Assembly: GCA_016124205.1 (NCBI GenBank) | Contig: WGOD01000001.1 | Location: forward strand, 496,001-560,000 | Source of the DNA: Alphaproteobacteria bacterium | GTDB lineage: Bacteria; Pseudomonadota; Alphaproteobacteria; Caulobacterales; Maricaulaceae | Direction: 5' to 3' | DNA: 64,000 nucleotides | In this document: one piece after another, positions 1 to 8,596 of the stretch | Layout of the letters: each line of letters opens with the position of its first letter | Numbering within the stretch: position 1 is the first letter of the stretch | Program-made: the position numbers and the translations under genes | The notes under the pieces: generated by a model | Seen by the model: only the letters and a program-made list of their open reading frames with translations | What the model was told of the DNA's origin: nothing | Database searches by the model: none

Positions 1-331
1 CGTCGTGATCCGCGGCCGTGTGACCGGTTCGATCCGCGCCCGTCAGGTGCAGCTGGCGTCGACCGCACGCATCGAAGGCGACATCGTGCACTCCGCCCTG
101 TCGGTGGAAAGCGGCGCTTTCTTTGACGGCCATTGCCGTCACGCTTCCGACCCGCTCAGCGACAAGTCGTCCTCGCCGGCCAAGTCATCGAGCGCACCGT
201 CGCCGTCGTCCAGCGCAGCTCCGGCCCGTCCGGCGTCCTCGACGGGCTCGTCGTCGACAACCGGTTCGAGCACGGGTTCCAGCACGTCGCAGTCTCCGCT
301 GGATATGCCGACGGCGAAGTCCGCCAGCTAA
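1..331 (+). CDS. Bactofilin family protein, C-terminal part (5' end outside window)
   Basis: The reading frame is open from the window edge to a TAA at 329-331, so only the end of the protein is visible. The first ~50 residues show the short beta-solenoid repeats of bactofilins (RGRVTGSIRARQVQLA, then ARIEGDIVH and ESGAFFDGHC). Bactofilins are cytoskeletal polymers that position envelope enzymes in stalked and budding alphaproteobacteria. The remaining ~55 residues are a low-complexity Ser/Ala/Pro/Thr tail typical of the disordered bactofilin terminus. A strong intrinsic terminator follows directly. The upstream start cannot be seen. Confidence 0.85.
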   Translation, partial: VVIRGRVTGSIRARQVQLASTARIEGDIVHSALSVESGAFFDGHCRHASDPLSDKSSSPAKSSSAPSPSSSAAPARPASSTGSSSTTGSSTGSSTSQSPLDMPTAKSAS

Positions 332-355
332 GGCGAACGCGCAACCGAATTGAAG

Positions 356-390
356 ACGCCGGCAGGATCACCTGCCGGCGTTTTTCTTTT
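356..390 (+). terminator. Rho-independent terminator after the bactofilin gene
   Basis: A perfect 11-bp inverted repeat (356-366 with 371-381, loop of 4) is followed by a T-rich run to 390. It lies 25 bases after the bactofilin stop and just before the stop of convergent prfB. It should end rightward transcription; the left side lacks an equally good T tract for prfB. Confidence 0.85.
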
Positions 391-395
391 GCGGA

Positions 396-1518
396 TCAGT
401 CGTCTGACACTTCCGCGCCGCCGTCGAGCCGCGCGGCGAGAGATGCCGCCATGAAGGCGTCCAGATCGCCGTCCAGCACGCCTTGCGTGTCGGACGTTTC
501 CACGTTCGTGCGCAGATCCTTGACCATCTGGTAGGGCTGCAGAACGTAGGAGCGGATCTGGTGCCCCCAGCCGATATCGGTTTTGGAATCCGCCTCGGCC
601 TGGGCCGCCTCTTCCCGCTTGCGCAGCTCCAGTTCGTAGAGTCGCGCCCGCAGCATGTTCCACGCCGTGGCGCGGTTCTTGTGCTGCGAACGGTCGGCCT
701 GACAGGCCACCACAATGCCGGTCGGTTCGTGGGTCAGGCGGACGGCGGAGTCCGTCTTGTTCACGTGCTGACCTCCCGAACCCGACGCGCGGAAGGTGTC
801 GGTCCGGACGTCCTTCTCGAGGATTTCCACCTCGATCCGGTCGTCGACCAGGGGATAGGGCCAGACGCTGGCGAAGCTGGTGTGGCGGCGCGCGGCGGAA
901 TCGTAGGGCGAGATGCGCACCAGCCTGTGCACCCCCGCCTCGGTCTTCAGCCAGCCATAGGCATTCTCGCCTTTCACCAGCAAGGTCACGGACTTGATGC
1001 CCGCTTCCTCGCCCGGCTGCTCCTCGATCACCTCGACCTTGTACCCGTGGGCATTGGCCCATCGCGAGTACATGCGCGCGAGCATCGACGCCCAGTCCTG
1101 GGACTCGGTCCCGCCCGCGCCGGGGTGAATTTCCAGATAGGAGTCGTTGCCGTCGGCCTCTCCCGAAAGAAGGGCTTCGAGTTCGGCCCGGGCCGCCTTT
1201 TCCTGCAGGCGTTTCAGGACGCCGGCGGCTTCGTCGGTGAGGTCGTCATCGCCGTCGGCCTCGGCCATCACGGCAAGCTCGAGCGTGTCGGCAAGTTCCT
1301 GTTCGATCTCGTGAATCGCCGTCATGGCGGCGTCGAGACGATTGCGTTCCCGCATCAGGGACTGGGCTTTCTGGGGGTCGTTCCAGAAATCCGGGTCTTC
1401 GGCCCGTGCGTTCAGCTCGTCGAGGCGTTTCTGGGCAGTATCCCAGTCAAAGACGCCTCCTCAGCAGTCCCACCGACCGCTTGATGTCTTCGGAAAGATT
1501 GATGAAATCGGCCCGCAT
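396..1518 (-). CDS. prfB: Peptide chain release factor 2, with programmed +1 frameshift
   Basis: RF2 ends translation at UGA and UAA. It is encoded in two frames: ATG at 1518-1516 opens a 23-codon ORF ([16 protein letters not shown]...) that meets an in-frame TGA at 1449-1447. Skipping one base continues at GAC (1448) through [22 protein letters not shown] to the stop at 396. The total is 373 residues, close to E. coli RF2. The catalytic GGQ lies in [11 protein letters not shown]. The stop-recognition tripeptide is SPY ([12 protein letters not shown]) in place of SPF. It is the last gene of leftward amiC-mrcA-prfB. A single-frame gene caller would truncate it to a start near 1355. Confidence 0.96.
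1446..1461 (-). promoter_or_regulatory. prfB autoregulatory +1 frameshift site
   Basis: On the minus strand an internal Shine-Dalgarno AGGAGG (1461-1456) is followed after three bases by CTT TGA C (1452-1446). This is the canonical RF2 frameshift signal: slow reading of the UGA when RF2 is scarce lets tRNA-Leu slip from CUU to UUU, restoring RF2 synthesis. The spacing and slippery codon match the E. coli arrangement. Confidence 0.95.
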
Positions 1519-1615
1519 GAGAGGCTTCGCGCTCCGCTTCGAATTGACGTTGATCCGGGGATAGCCGCGCCGGGACGCGGCATCAAGCCGGAGTGTTCAG
1601 AAGATCATCCGATGA

Positions 1616-4150
1616 TCAGTAGAGGCCGCCGAGATCGTCTTCCTGATCATCCCGGTCATCATCGTCATCATCCGCGTCATCACCGGTGACTGCACCCTGC
1701 CCGAAGCTCAGTCCGCTGCCGCGCTGATCGCCGCTGCGGGTCGGTTCGGTGCCCGGCTGGAAGGCCTCGAGAATCGTACCGGGACGGCCGAGCACGGACG
1801 GCTCTCCGGTGCGGTAGTCGATCGGGACGAGGCGTACGCCCTCCGGCACCCGGAAGGGGGCGACGGGGTAGTTGTCGAGCGCGGTCGTCAGGAAGTCGCG
1901 GACGACCGGCGCAGCGACGCGGCCGCCGGCTTCGCCGGATCCCATTTCGCGCGGCGTGTCGAAGCCGACATAGACGCCGACGACGAGGTCGGGGCTGAAG
2001 CCCACGAACCAGGCGTCTCGGAAATCGTTGGTCGTGCCGGTCTTGCCGGCCAGCGGACGGCCAAGCGCGCGCAGCGCCGTACCGGTGCCGCGCTCGACCG
2101 CGCCTTCGAGGATGTGGACGATCTGGTAGGCGGTGACCGGGCTGATCACTTCCTCGCCGAGTTCGGCCAGTTCCGGTTCGGCCATGCCGGGCGTCCATTC
2201 TTCCGCATTGCAGCCGTCGCAGGGACGCGGATCGTGGACGTAGACGGTCTCGCCGCGGCGGTCCTGGATCCGGTCGAGAATGGTTGGCTCGACCCGGACG
2301 CCGCCATTGACCAGCGCGCCATAGGCCCCGACGAGGCGCCAGAGGGTGGTCTCGCCGGCGCCAAGCGACATGGCCAGCACCGGTTCGAGATCATCGTAGA
2401 TGCCAAAGCGTTCGCCGATGTCGGAGACCGGCTCCATGCCCATCTCCTGGGCGAGGCGAACGGTCATGACGTTGCGCGAATATTCGAGGCCGAGGCGCAG
2501 GGTCGAGAGACCGTAGAATTGCTCGGAATAGTTCTGCGGCCGGTAGAAGCGCAGGTCCGGCCCCCCCGAGGCCACGAAGGGCGCGTCGAGGATCATCGAC
2601 ACCGGCGTATAGCCATTGTCGAGCGCGGCGGCATAGACGAAGGGCTTGAAGGACGAGCCCGGCTGACGACGCGCCTGGGTCGCGCGGTTGAACTGGCTCT
2701 GCGAGAAGCTGTAGCCGCCAACCATGGCGAGCACCCGGCCGGTATGCGGATCGAGCGCGAGGATCGCGCCGTTCACTTGCGGGATCTGGCGCAGGCCGAA
2801 AACATTGCCGCTGTCGGACTCGACGGCCTCGACATAGATCACATCGCCGGGCGACAGCACCTGATTGGCGCGCTCGACACGCGCACCGAGCGCGCCGTTG
2901 GACAGACCTTCACGCGCCCATTCCAGTTCCGACATCGGGATGACGCCCTCGCCAGTCTGGCGGGCCGCCTCTTCCTCGTCGCCGTCGGCGTCTTCGGGCA
3001 GGTCCTCTTCCGGCTGCAGATAGGCGATGCGGGCATTGTCGGCCCCGGCGGCGAGCACGACGGCAACCCGCCAGTCGTCATCGAGGTCGGACGGCGTGTT
3101 GATCGCTTCGAGTTGGGAAACGAGGTCGCCCTCGATGTCGATCGTGCCGATGCCGCCGCGCCAGCCATGTCGGCGGTCATACTCTTCAAGTCCGCCCCGC
3201 AGCGCGGCGCGCGCAGCGACCTGCATCGTCGTGTCGAGCGTGGTGCGGATCGACAGCCCGCCATCATAGAGTTCCTCATCGCCGTAGAGCTCGGCGACCT
3301 GACGGCGGACTTCCTCGTTGAAATACTCCGCGGCGTAGTCCTGATCGCCATAGAGGCGATCGGTGACGACGAGCGGTTCCTCCATCGCGGCGCGCGCGGC
3401 CTCCTCGGTCACATAGCCATTGGTGGCCATGCGCGAGAGCACCCAGTTGCGGCGCTCCAGCGCGGCTTCGGGATGGCGCGTCGGGTGAAACAGCGCCGGG
3501 CCGTTCACGACCGCCGCCAGGAAGGCCGTCTCCGCCAGAGTCAGCTCATCGAGCGACTTGCCGAAATAGTTCAGCGAGGCAGCCGCCACGCCATAGGAGC
3601 GGCGGCCGAAATAGATCTCGTTCAGGTAAAGCTCGAGGATCTGATCCTTGGTGAAGGCGCGCTCGATCCGGCGCGCCAGCACCATTTCCTGCACTTTGCG
3701 CGACAGGCGCTGCTCCGACGTCAGCAGGAAGTTCTTGGCGACCTGCTGCGTGATCGTCGAGGCGCCCTCGAGATTCTCGTCGCGCAGGATGTGGCCGATA
3801 TTGGCGAAGGTCGCCCGGATGATACCGCGGAAGTCGAGCCCGCCATGATCGTAGAAATTCCGGTCCTCGGCGGCGAGGAAGGCGTGGATCAGCTCCGGCG
3901 GAATGGTCTCGATCGGCACGAAGATGCGCCGCTCGCGGGCATACTCGGCGATCAGACGGCCATCACCGGCGTGCACGCGGCTGGTGATCGGCGGCTCGTA
4001 TTGCGCCAGCTGTTGATAGTCCGGCAGGTCTTCGGTGACGCGCACGACGTAAATCGCCGCAGCGATCATCGCCGCAATGCCAAGAACCACCGCAGCGATC
4101 GTGCCCCAGATCAGCACGCGCAGCGCGTTACCCCAGGTAAAAATACGCAT
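1616..4150 (-). CDS. mrcA: Penicillin-binding protein 1A (bifunctional transglycosylase/transpeptidase)
   Basis: Class A PBP that polymerises and cross-links peptidoglycan in the periplasm, anchored by one N-terminal membrane segment (about residues 8-35). The GT51 transglycosylase domain shows EDRNFYDHGGLDF (catalytic Glu near residue 95) and GASTITQQVAKNFLL. The transpeptidase domain has SSFK with catalytic Ser499, SRN as the SxN motif, and KTGTT at Lys703. The intervening acidic insert fits the OB domain of PBP1A. Length is 844 residues. The ATG at 4150 is chosen because AGGGA lies six bases upstream; ATG 4156 and an in-frame start at 4231 are alternatives. It lies between amiC and prfB, a gene order common in alphaproteobacteria. 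Confidence 0.95.
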   Translation of the reverse strand: MRIFTWGNALRVLIWGTIAAVVLGIAAMIAAAIYVVRVTEDLPDYQQLAQYEPPITSRVHAGDGRLIAEYARERRIFVPIETIPPELIHAFLAAEDRNFYDHGGLDFRGIIRATFANIGHILRDENLEGASTITQQVAKNFLLTSEQRLSRKVQEMVLARRIERAFTKDQILELYLNEIYFGRRSYGVAAASLNYFGKSLDELTLAETAFLAAVVNGPALFHPTRHPEAALERRNWVLSRMATNGYVTEEAARAAMEEPLVVTDRLYGDQDYAAEYFNEEVRRQVAELYGDEELYDGGLSIRTTLDTTMQVAARAALRGGLEEYDRRHGWRGGIGTIDIEGDLVSQLEAINTPSDLDDDWRVAVVLAAGADNARIAYLQPEEDLPEDADGDEEEAARQTGEGVIPMSELEWAREGLSNGALGARVERANQVLSPGDVIYVEAVESDSGNVFGLRQIPQVNGAILALDPHTGRVLAMVGGYSFSQSQFNRATQARRQPGSSFKPFVYAAALDNGYTPVSMILDAPFVASGGPDLRFYRPQNYSEQFYGLSTLRLGLEYSRNVMTVRLAQEMGMEPVSDIGERFGIYDDLEPVLAMSLGAGETTLWRLVGAYGALVNGGVRVEPTILDRIQDRRGETVYVHDPRPCDGCNAEEWTPGMAEPELAELGEEVISPVTAYQIVHILEGAVERGTGTALRALGRPLAGKTGTTNDFRDAWFVGFSPDLVVGVYVGFDTPREMGSGEAGGRVAAPVVRDFLTTALDNYPVAPFRVPEGVRLVPIDYRTGEPSVLGRPGTILEAFQPGTEPTRSGDQRGSGLSFGQGAVTGDDADDDDDDRDDQEDDLGGLY

Positions 4151-4252
4151 AGCCATTCCCTGATACGCTGCCCCGGTCTGCCGATCGCGTCGGGCGGCAT
4201 TATGGCGAGACTCGCGTCCCTTTAAAGGCATTTCACCGGTCGGGAGTCCTGC

Positions 4253-5467
4253 CTAGCGCGCGCGGGTCGTCAGAGAGGCCTGGCGGACCGGAGCCTCCGG
4301 CGCATCCTCGCGAGCGAAATAGGCGTCAATCGCGCGCAGGACCGACGTCATCTGGCGGGCCCGCGCGGTTTCTGAACGCATGTTGGCGAGGTCCGTCGCA
4401 TTGGTCATGAAGCCCATTTCGAGCAGCACGGCCGGCACGCGCGGATCAAGCAGGACGAAAAGATTGGCTTCCCGGTGCGGGTTCTGCAGCAGCGGACCGG
4501 CTTCCGAGAGGTGTTCCAGCATCACTTCGGCGAAGGCCGCGGACTGGTTGCGCTTCTCGCGCAGTTCCAGTTCGACAAGGATGTTGTTCACGTCGGCGCG
4601 CGCCGTGTGATTGGCCCCCTGGCGCGCCCGCTGGCGGGCCCGGTTCTCGGCCCGGTCGTTGAGCGTATAGACGGCGGCTCCTCGCGTTCCCGGATTCGGC
4701 GAGGAATCCGCATGGATCGAGAGGAACAGGTCGGCACGCTGTTCGGCCATGACGCCCACGCGCTCTTCCCACGACGGGTAGGAGTCGCTGTTTCGGGTCA
4801 TGTAGACGACATACCGGCCGGTCGCTTCGAGCTGACGCTGGAGTTCCCGCGCCGCGGCGAGCGTGACGTCGGCTTCTTCAGCGCCGCCTGCGCCGAGCGA
4901 ACCGGGATCATGCCCGCCATGGCCGGCATCAAGCACGATGACGCGGCGTTCCCGCGGCGGCGGAACGTAGATCGCTTCCACCCGCTCCGCGATTAGGGCA
5001 TCGAGACCGCTGGTCGGGAATTCGGCCGCAGCGGCGAGTTCTTCCTCCTCGGCGCGGCGAATGTCGATGACCATGCGGTGATTGCCGCTCTCATTGGGAT
5101 CGAGCGCGAATTGCGACACGATGACGGCCGGGCCGCCGAGCGCGAAGACAAGGCGCGACGTATCCCCGGACGCATCGAAGAAGCGGAAGGTCGAAACGAG
5201 GCCGTGGCCCCGCCCCTCGCCCGTGTCCAGCCCGGCCACGGACCAGGCAGTCGCCGGAATCTCCAGCACCAGGCGCGCTGCCGGATCGGTCAGCGTGAAG
5301 GCGTCGAATTCCATCGGCTCGCTGGTTTCCACGACGATACGCGTCGTGTCGCCATTCTCGCCGAACCGGACCTGACGGATTTCGCTGTCACGCGCGTCGG
5401 CCGCGCCCGCCGTTACCAGCAGGCCCGCAGCAAGCATCAGCGCGCTGAAAGACCGGAGCATCACCAT
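4253..5467 (-). CDS. amiC: N-acetylmuramoyl-L-alanine amidase (AmiC type, AMIN plus Amidase_3)
   Basis: Zinc amidase that cleaves the stem peptide from muramic acid and separates daughter cells. The chosen start (MVMLRSFSALMLAAGLL) opens a Sec signal peptide; the frame is open much further upstream but that extension is Arg-rich and unlikely. Residues ~30-150 resemble the AMIN septum-targeting domain. The Amidase_3 domain begins at VIVLDAGHGGHDPGS (zinc His), followed by EEADVTLAAA (zinc Glu), SIHADSS (zinc His) and LLEMGFMTN with the catalytic Glu. Length is 404 residues. First gene of the leftward wall operon, divergent from rne. Confidence 0.93.
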   Translation of the reverse strand: MVMLRSFSALMLAAGLLVTAGAADARDSEIRQVRFGENGDTTRIVVETSEPMEFDAFTLTDPAARLVLEIPATAWSVAGLDTGEGRGHGLVSTFRFFDASGDTSRLVFALGGPAVIVSQFALDPNESGNHRMVIDIRRAEEEELAAAAEFPTSGLDALIAERVEAIYVPPPRERRVIVLDAGHGGHDPGSLGAGGAEEADVTLAAARELQRQLEATGRYVVYMTRNSDSYPSWEERVGVMAEQRADLFLSIHADSSPNPGTRGAAVYTLNDRAENRARQRARQGANHTARADVNNILVELELREKRNQSAAFAEVMLEHLSEAGPLLQNPHREANLFVLLDPRVPAVLLEMGFMTNATDLANMRSETARARQMTSVLRAIDAYFAREDAPEAPVRQASLTTRAR

Positions 5468-5894
5468 CGAACCACCATCGCAGAAACCGCGATTCCATTC
5501 ACGGCTTTTGTCGATCAATAACAGCTGTGCCTTGACGTTTGGTTGATGACGCAAGCTTTTTTGAAAAGCGCGGTATCGGCTGCTTCCCATGGTCAAACTT
5601 ATAGGGCATGGTGCATTCCGTTCCGAGAGGCGAAGCGCTTGAGCCGCCGCCACTTTCACGGAGCGCGCCGAGGTCGGCGGAAACGCCCGGCCGAATCGCA
5701 AATTCTCCGCCGCGCGCGCACTTATCCGCCGCCGGCGACCCGATCGCATCGGCCGGGGAATTCGGTTTCCGAACTCCGGCCATTTGGAAGAACAATGCGC
5801 CGCACGCCCCTCAACATCGCTGGAAACGAGCCCATGCTCTCCGCGTGCGTTGCGCCGCCGCGCCCTGATCGGGCGCGCGCAGGAGCCCTATTAC
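5468..5894. other. Divergent intergenic region amiC/rne, with hairpins in the presumed rne leader
   Basis: This 427-base gap must hold the promoters of amiC (leftward) and rne (rightward); I found no convincing -35/-10 pair. Two inverted repeats lie close to rne. One at 5751-5781 has a 6-bp outer and 5-bp inner stem with a small internal bulge. One at 5859-5877 has a 7-bp GC stem with a 5-base loop and ends two bases before the rne Shine-Dalgarno. Such structures fit a long structured rne 5' leader, where RNase E autoregulation acts in enterobacteria; that role here is inference. Short open frames in it are not supported. Confidence 0.5.
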
Positions 5895-8480
5895 ATGCCC
5901 AAGAAAATGCTGATCGACGCGGGGCATCGCGAAGAGACCCGCGTCGTCGTGATCGAAGGAAACAAGGTCGAGGAGTTTGATTTCGAGGCCGCGGCCCGCA
6001 AACCGATCCGCGGCAACATCTATCTGGCGAAAGTGACCCGTGTGGAGCCGTCGCTCCAGGCGGCCTTCGTGGAGTATGGCGGCAACCGCCACGGCTTCCT
6101 CGCCTTCAACGAAATCCATCCCGACTACTACCAGATCCCGCACGAAGACCGCGTCGCTCTCCAGAAGGAAGAGGAAGAAGCCGCGCGCGCCGATGACTCC
6201 GACGAGGATGACGACGGCGACGACGAGGATTCCGGCGAAGGCCGCCGCCGCCGCAATGTCATGCGGCGCTACAAGATCCAGGAAGTGATCAAGCGCCGGC
6301 AGATCCTGCTGGTGCAGGTCGCCAAGGAAGAGCGCGGAAACAAGGGCGCGGCCCTGACCACCTATCTGTCGCTCGCCGGCCGCTATTGCGTGCTGATGCC
6401 GAACACGCCGCGCGGCGGCGGGATTTCCCGCAAGATCGCCAATGCGAAGGACCGCAAGCGCCTGAAGGACGTGGTCTCCGGCCTCGACCTGTCGAAGGGT
6501 ATGGGCCTGATCATCCGCACCGCCGGCGCGGCACGGACCAAGGCGGAAATCCGCCGCGACTACGACTATCTGCGCCGCCTGTGGGACAGTATCCGCGAAA
6601 AGACACTGACCTCGTCGGCGCCGGCGCTGATCTACGAGGAAGGCGACCTGGTCAAACGTGCCATCCGCGATCTGTACGACAAGGACATCGAAACCGTCCT
6701 GGTTCAGGGCGACGAGGCCTACAAGGACGCAAAAGCCTTCATCCGCATGCTGATGCCCAGCCATGCGTCGAAGGTTCAGGCCTATCGCGGCGACATTCCG
6801 CTGTTCCAGGAGCATCGCGCGGAAAGTCAGCTGGAAGCGATCTATGACAGCCAGGTCCAGCTGAAGTCCGGCGGATACCTGGTGATCCACCAGACTGAAG
6901 CGCTCGTCGCGATCGACGTGAACTCGGGACGGTCGACGCGCGAGCGCAATATCGAAGCGACCGCCCTGAAGACGAATATCGAGGCCGCCGACGAAGCCGC
7001 GCGTCAGATGCGCCTGCGCGACCTCGCTGGTCTGATCGTCATCGACTTCATCGACATGGAAGAGTCGAAGAATGTTCGTGCGGTCGAGAAGCGGATGAAG
7101 GATGCGCTGAAGCGCGACCGTGCCCGCCTGCAGATGGGCAAGATCTCGCAGTTCGGCCTGATGGAGATCTCGCGCCAGCGCCGCCGCACCTCGCTGCTGG
7201 AAGGCTCGACCAAGGCCTGCCCGACCTGCAAGGGCGCGGGCTTCGTGCGATCCACCGAATCGGCCGCGCTGGTTGCCCTGCGCGCACTCGAAGAAGAAGG
7301 CGCGAAGGATCGCGCCGACCGCGTGCGCCTGACGGTGCCGACCGATGTGGCGCTCTACCTTCTCAACGAGAAGCGCGACAACGTGCTGGCCATCGAGGCC
7401 CGCTCGGCAATGCGCGTCGTGATCGGGGCCGACCCGGAAATGACGCCGCCCGAATGCAAGGTCGAGATGCTGGAAGCCAAGGGCGCGGACTCTCCGCGCC
7501 GTCCGGAACCGGCTGTCGTGACCCCCGATGCCGAGCCTGAAGAGGATTACGTCGACATCCCGGACGAGGATGAGGACGAGGAGCAGAACGAAGCGCCCGC
7601 GCGCGACGAAGGGGACAACGAAGGCGAAAGCGGCGGTGGACGCCGCCGTCGACGCCGCCGCCGGGGTGGCCGCGGCCAGGACCGGGATCGCGACCAAGCA
7701 CCGCGCCAGGATGCCGAAACAGCCAGCGACAACGATGGCGATGATGACGGCGCAGATGGTGCGTCGTCCACCAGCGACCGCTCCGAAGGCGACGAGGACG
7801 GTCAGCCGAAGAAGCGCCGCCGCCGCGGACGCCGGGGCGGACGGGGACGCCGTCGCCGGGGTCAGGGTGGCGAAGCCGGCAATGAACAGGGTGACGCCGC
7901 GTCCGGTTCCGACGAGTCGGGCGAGGACGATCAGGCTGCAGCCGCGACGGCCGATGGCAATGGCGCGCTGAGCGTGGTCGAACCGACCGCCGAGGACCTG
8001 CCGAGCTCCGCCGCGGAGCCGAAGAAGCGGACGCGTCCGTCGCGCCGCAAGAAGGCCGAAGCTGAAGCTGACGCTCAGCCCGAGGCTCAGGCCGAAGCCG
8101 CTCCGGCGGAAGCCGAAGCCGCACCGGAAGCTCCGGTGGCTGACGACGCGGCTGCGGAAGACAAGCCCAAGCCGAAGCGAAGCCGCCGCAAGCCGGCCGC
8201 GAAGAAGGCCGAAGACGCTCCTGCGCCTGAGGCTGAAGCGCCCGCAGAAGCTCCGGCTGAAGCCGTCGAGGCCACCGAAGAGAAGCCGAAGCCCAAGCGG
8301 ACCCGGAAGAAGCCGGCCGCGAAGAAGGCCGAGGAGGCCCCCGCCCCGGAAGAGGCTGCGCCCGAAGCCGAGGCCGAGGCCGAAACGACCGACACGAATG
8401 CGCCCGAAGCGCTGGAAGAAGCCGACAACGCGCCGAAGAAGCGCGGCTGGTGGCAGCGCGGCGCGAAGCTGTTCAACTGA
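5895..8480 (+). CDS. rne: Ribonuclease E
   Basis: Endoribonuclease that starts mRNA decay and processes rRNA and tRNA, and scaffolds the degradosome. ATG 5895 has CAGGAG nine bases upstream and starts MPKKMLIDAGHREE. The S1 domain (residues ~35-175) carries an acidic insert (DDSDEDDDGDDEDSGEG). Catalytic Asp341 lies in VAIDVNSGRSTRERN and Asp384 in GLIVIDFID, 43 apart as in E. coli. The zinc-link cysteines are C442 and C445 in CPTCKG. The C-terminal third is disordered, with Arg-rich stretches, a 40-residue tandem duplication (PAAKKAE core) and a final KKRGWWQRG. The GWW tail matches the PNPase-binding motif known from Caulobacter RNase E. Length is 861 residues. Confidence 0.97.
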   Translation: MPKKMLIDAGHREETRVVVIEGNKVEEFDFEAAARKPIRGNIYLAKVTRVEPSLQAAFVEYGGNRHGFLAFNEIHPDYYQIPHEDRVALQKEEEEAARADDSDEDDDGDDEDSGEGRRRRNVMRRYKIQEVIKRRQILLVQVAKEERGNKGAALTTYLSLAGRYCVLMPNTPRGGGISRKIANAKDRKRLKDVVSGLDLSKGMGLIIRTAGAARTKAEIRRDYDYLRRLWDSIREKTLTSSAPALIYEEGDLVKRAIRDLYDKDIETVLVQGDEAYKDAKAFIRMLMPSHASKVQAYRGDIPLFQEHRAESQLEAIYDSQVQLKSGGYLVIHQTEALVAIDVNSGRSTRERNIEATALKTNIEAADEAARQMRLRDLAGLIVIDFIDMEESKNVRAVEKRMKDALKRDRARLQMGKISQFGLMEISRQRRRTSLLEGSTKACPTCKGAGFVRSTESAALVALRALEEEGAKDRADRVRLTVPTDVALYLLNEKRDNVLAIEARSAMRVVIGADPEMTPPECKVEMLEAKGADSPRRPEPAVVTPDAEPEEDYVDIPDEDEDEEQNEAPARDEGDNEGESGGGRRRRRRRRGGRGQDRDRDQAPRQDAETASDNDGDDDGADGASSTSDRSEGDEDGQPKKRRRRGRRGGRGRRRRGQGGEAGNEQGDAASGSDESGEDDQAAAATADGNGALSVVEPTAEDLPSSAAEPKKRTRPSRRKKAEAEADAQPEAQAEAAPAEAEAAPEAPVADDAAAEDKPKPKRSRRKPAAKKAEDAPAPEAEAPAEAPAEAVEATEEKPKPKRTRKKPAAKKAEEAPAPEEAAPEAEAEAETTDTNAPEALEEADNAPKKRGWWQRGAKLFN
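8160..8370 (+). repeat. Two-copy 120-bp in-frame tandem repeat in rne
   Basis: Two copies with a period of exactly 120 bases (40 codons) encode KPKPKRxRxKPAAKKAExAPAPE. Bases 8190-8212 and 8310-8332 are identical. The unit is basic then acidic/proline-rich and sits in the disordered scaffold region, where RNA-binding Arg/Lys segments are expected. Confidence 0.8.
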
Positions 8481-8488
8481 CCCGGCAC

Positions 8489-8520
8489 GGCGGCGCGGAC
8501 GGACCTCCGTTCGCGCCGCC
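8489..8520 (+). terminator. Stem-loop after rne (terminator-like, no U tract)
   Basis: A 14-bp GC-rich stem (one G-U pair) with a 4-base loop begins nine bases after the rne stop. The following bases are not T-rich, so it may stabilise the 3' end or act as a weak or Rho-assisted terminator, separating rne from the M48 gene. Confidence 0.5.
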
Positions 8521-8596
8521 GCTGTCTTCGCCGTTGTCAGCGCGTTCTGACTTGCTAATCTGTGCGTTCAGCGGGGGCTGACTGAACGGAGATTTC

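Noticed and set aside
2114-4225. 703-codon open frame on the plus strand antisense to mrcA
   Set aside because: Composition is His/Arg/Gly-rich with no family motif and it mirrors mrcA codon by codon; a by-product of high GC, where stops are rare in the antisense frame.
5811-7697. 628-codon open frame antisense to rne
   Set aside because: Same GC-driven shadow: no ribosome site, no motif, and the sense gene has catalytic residues in place.
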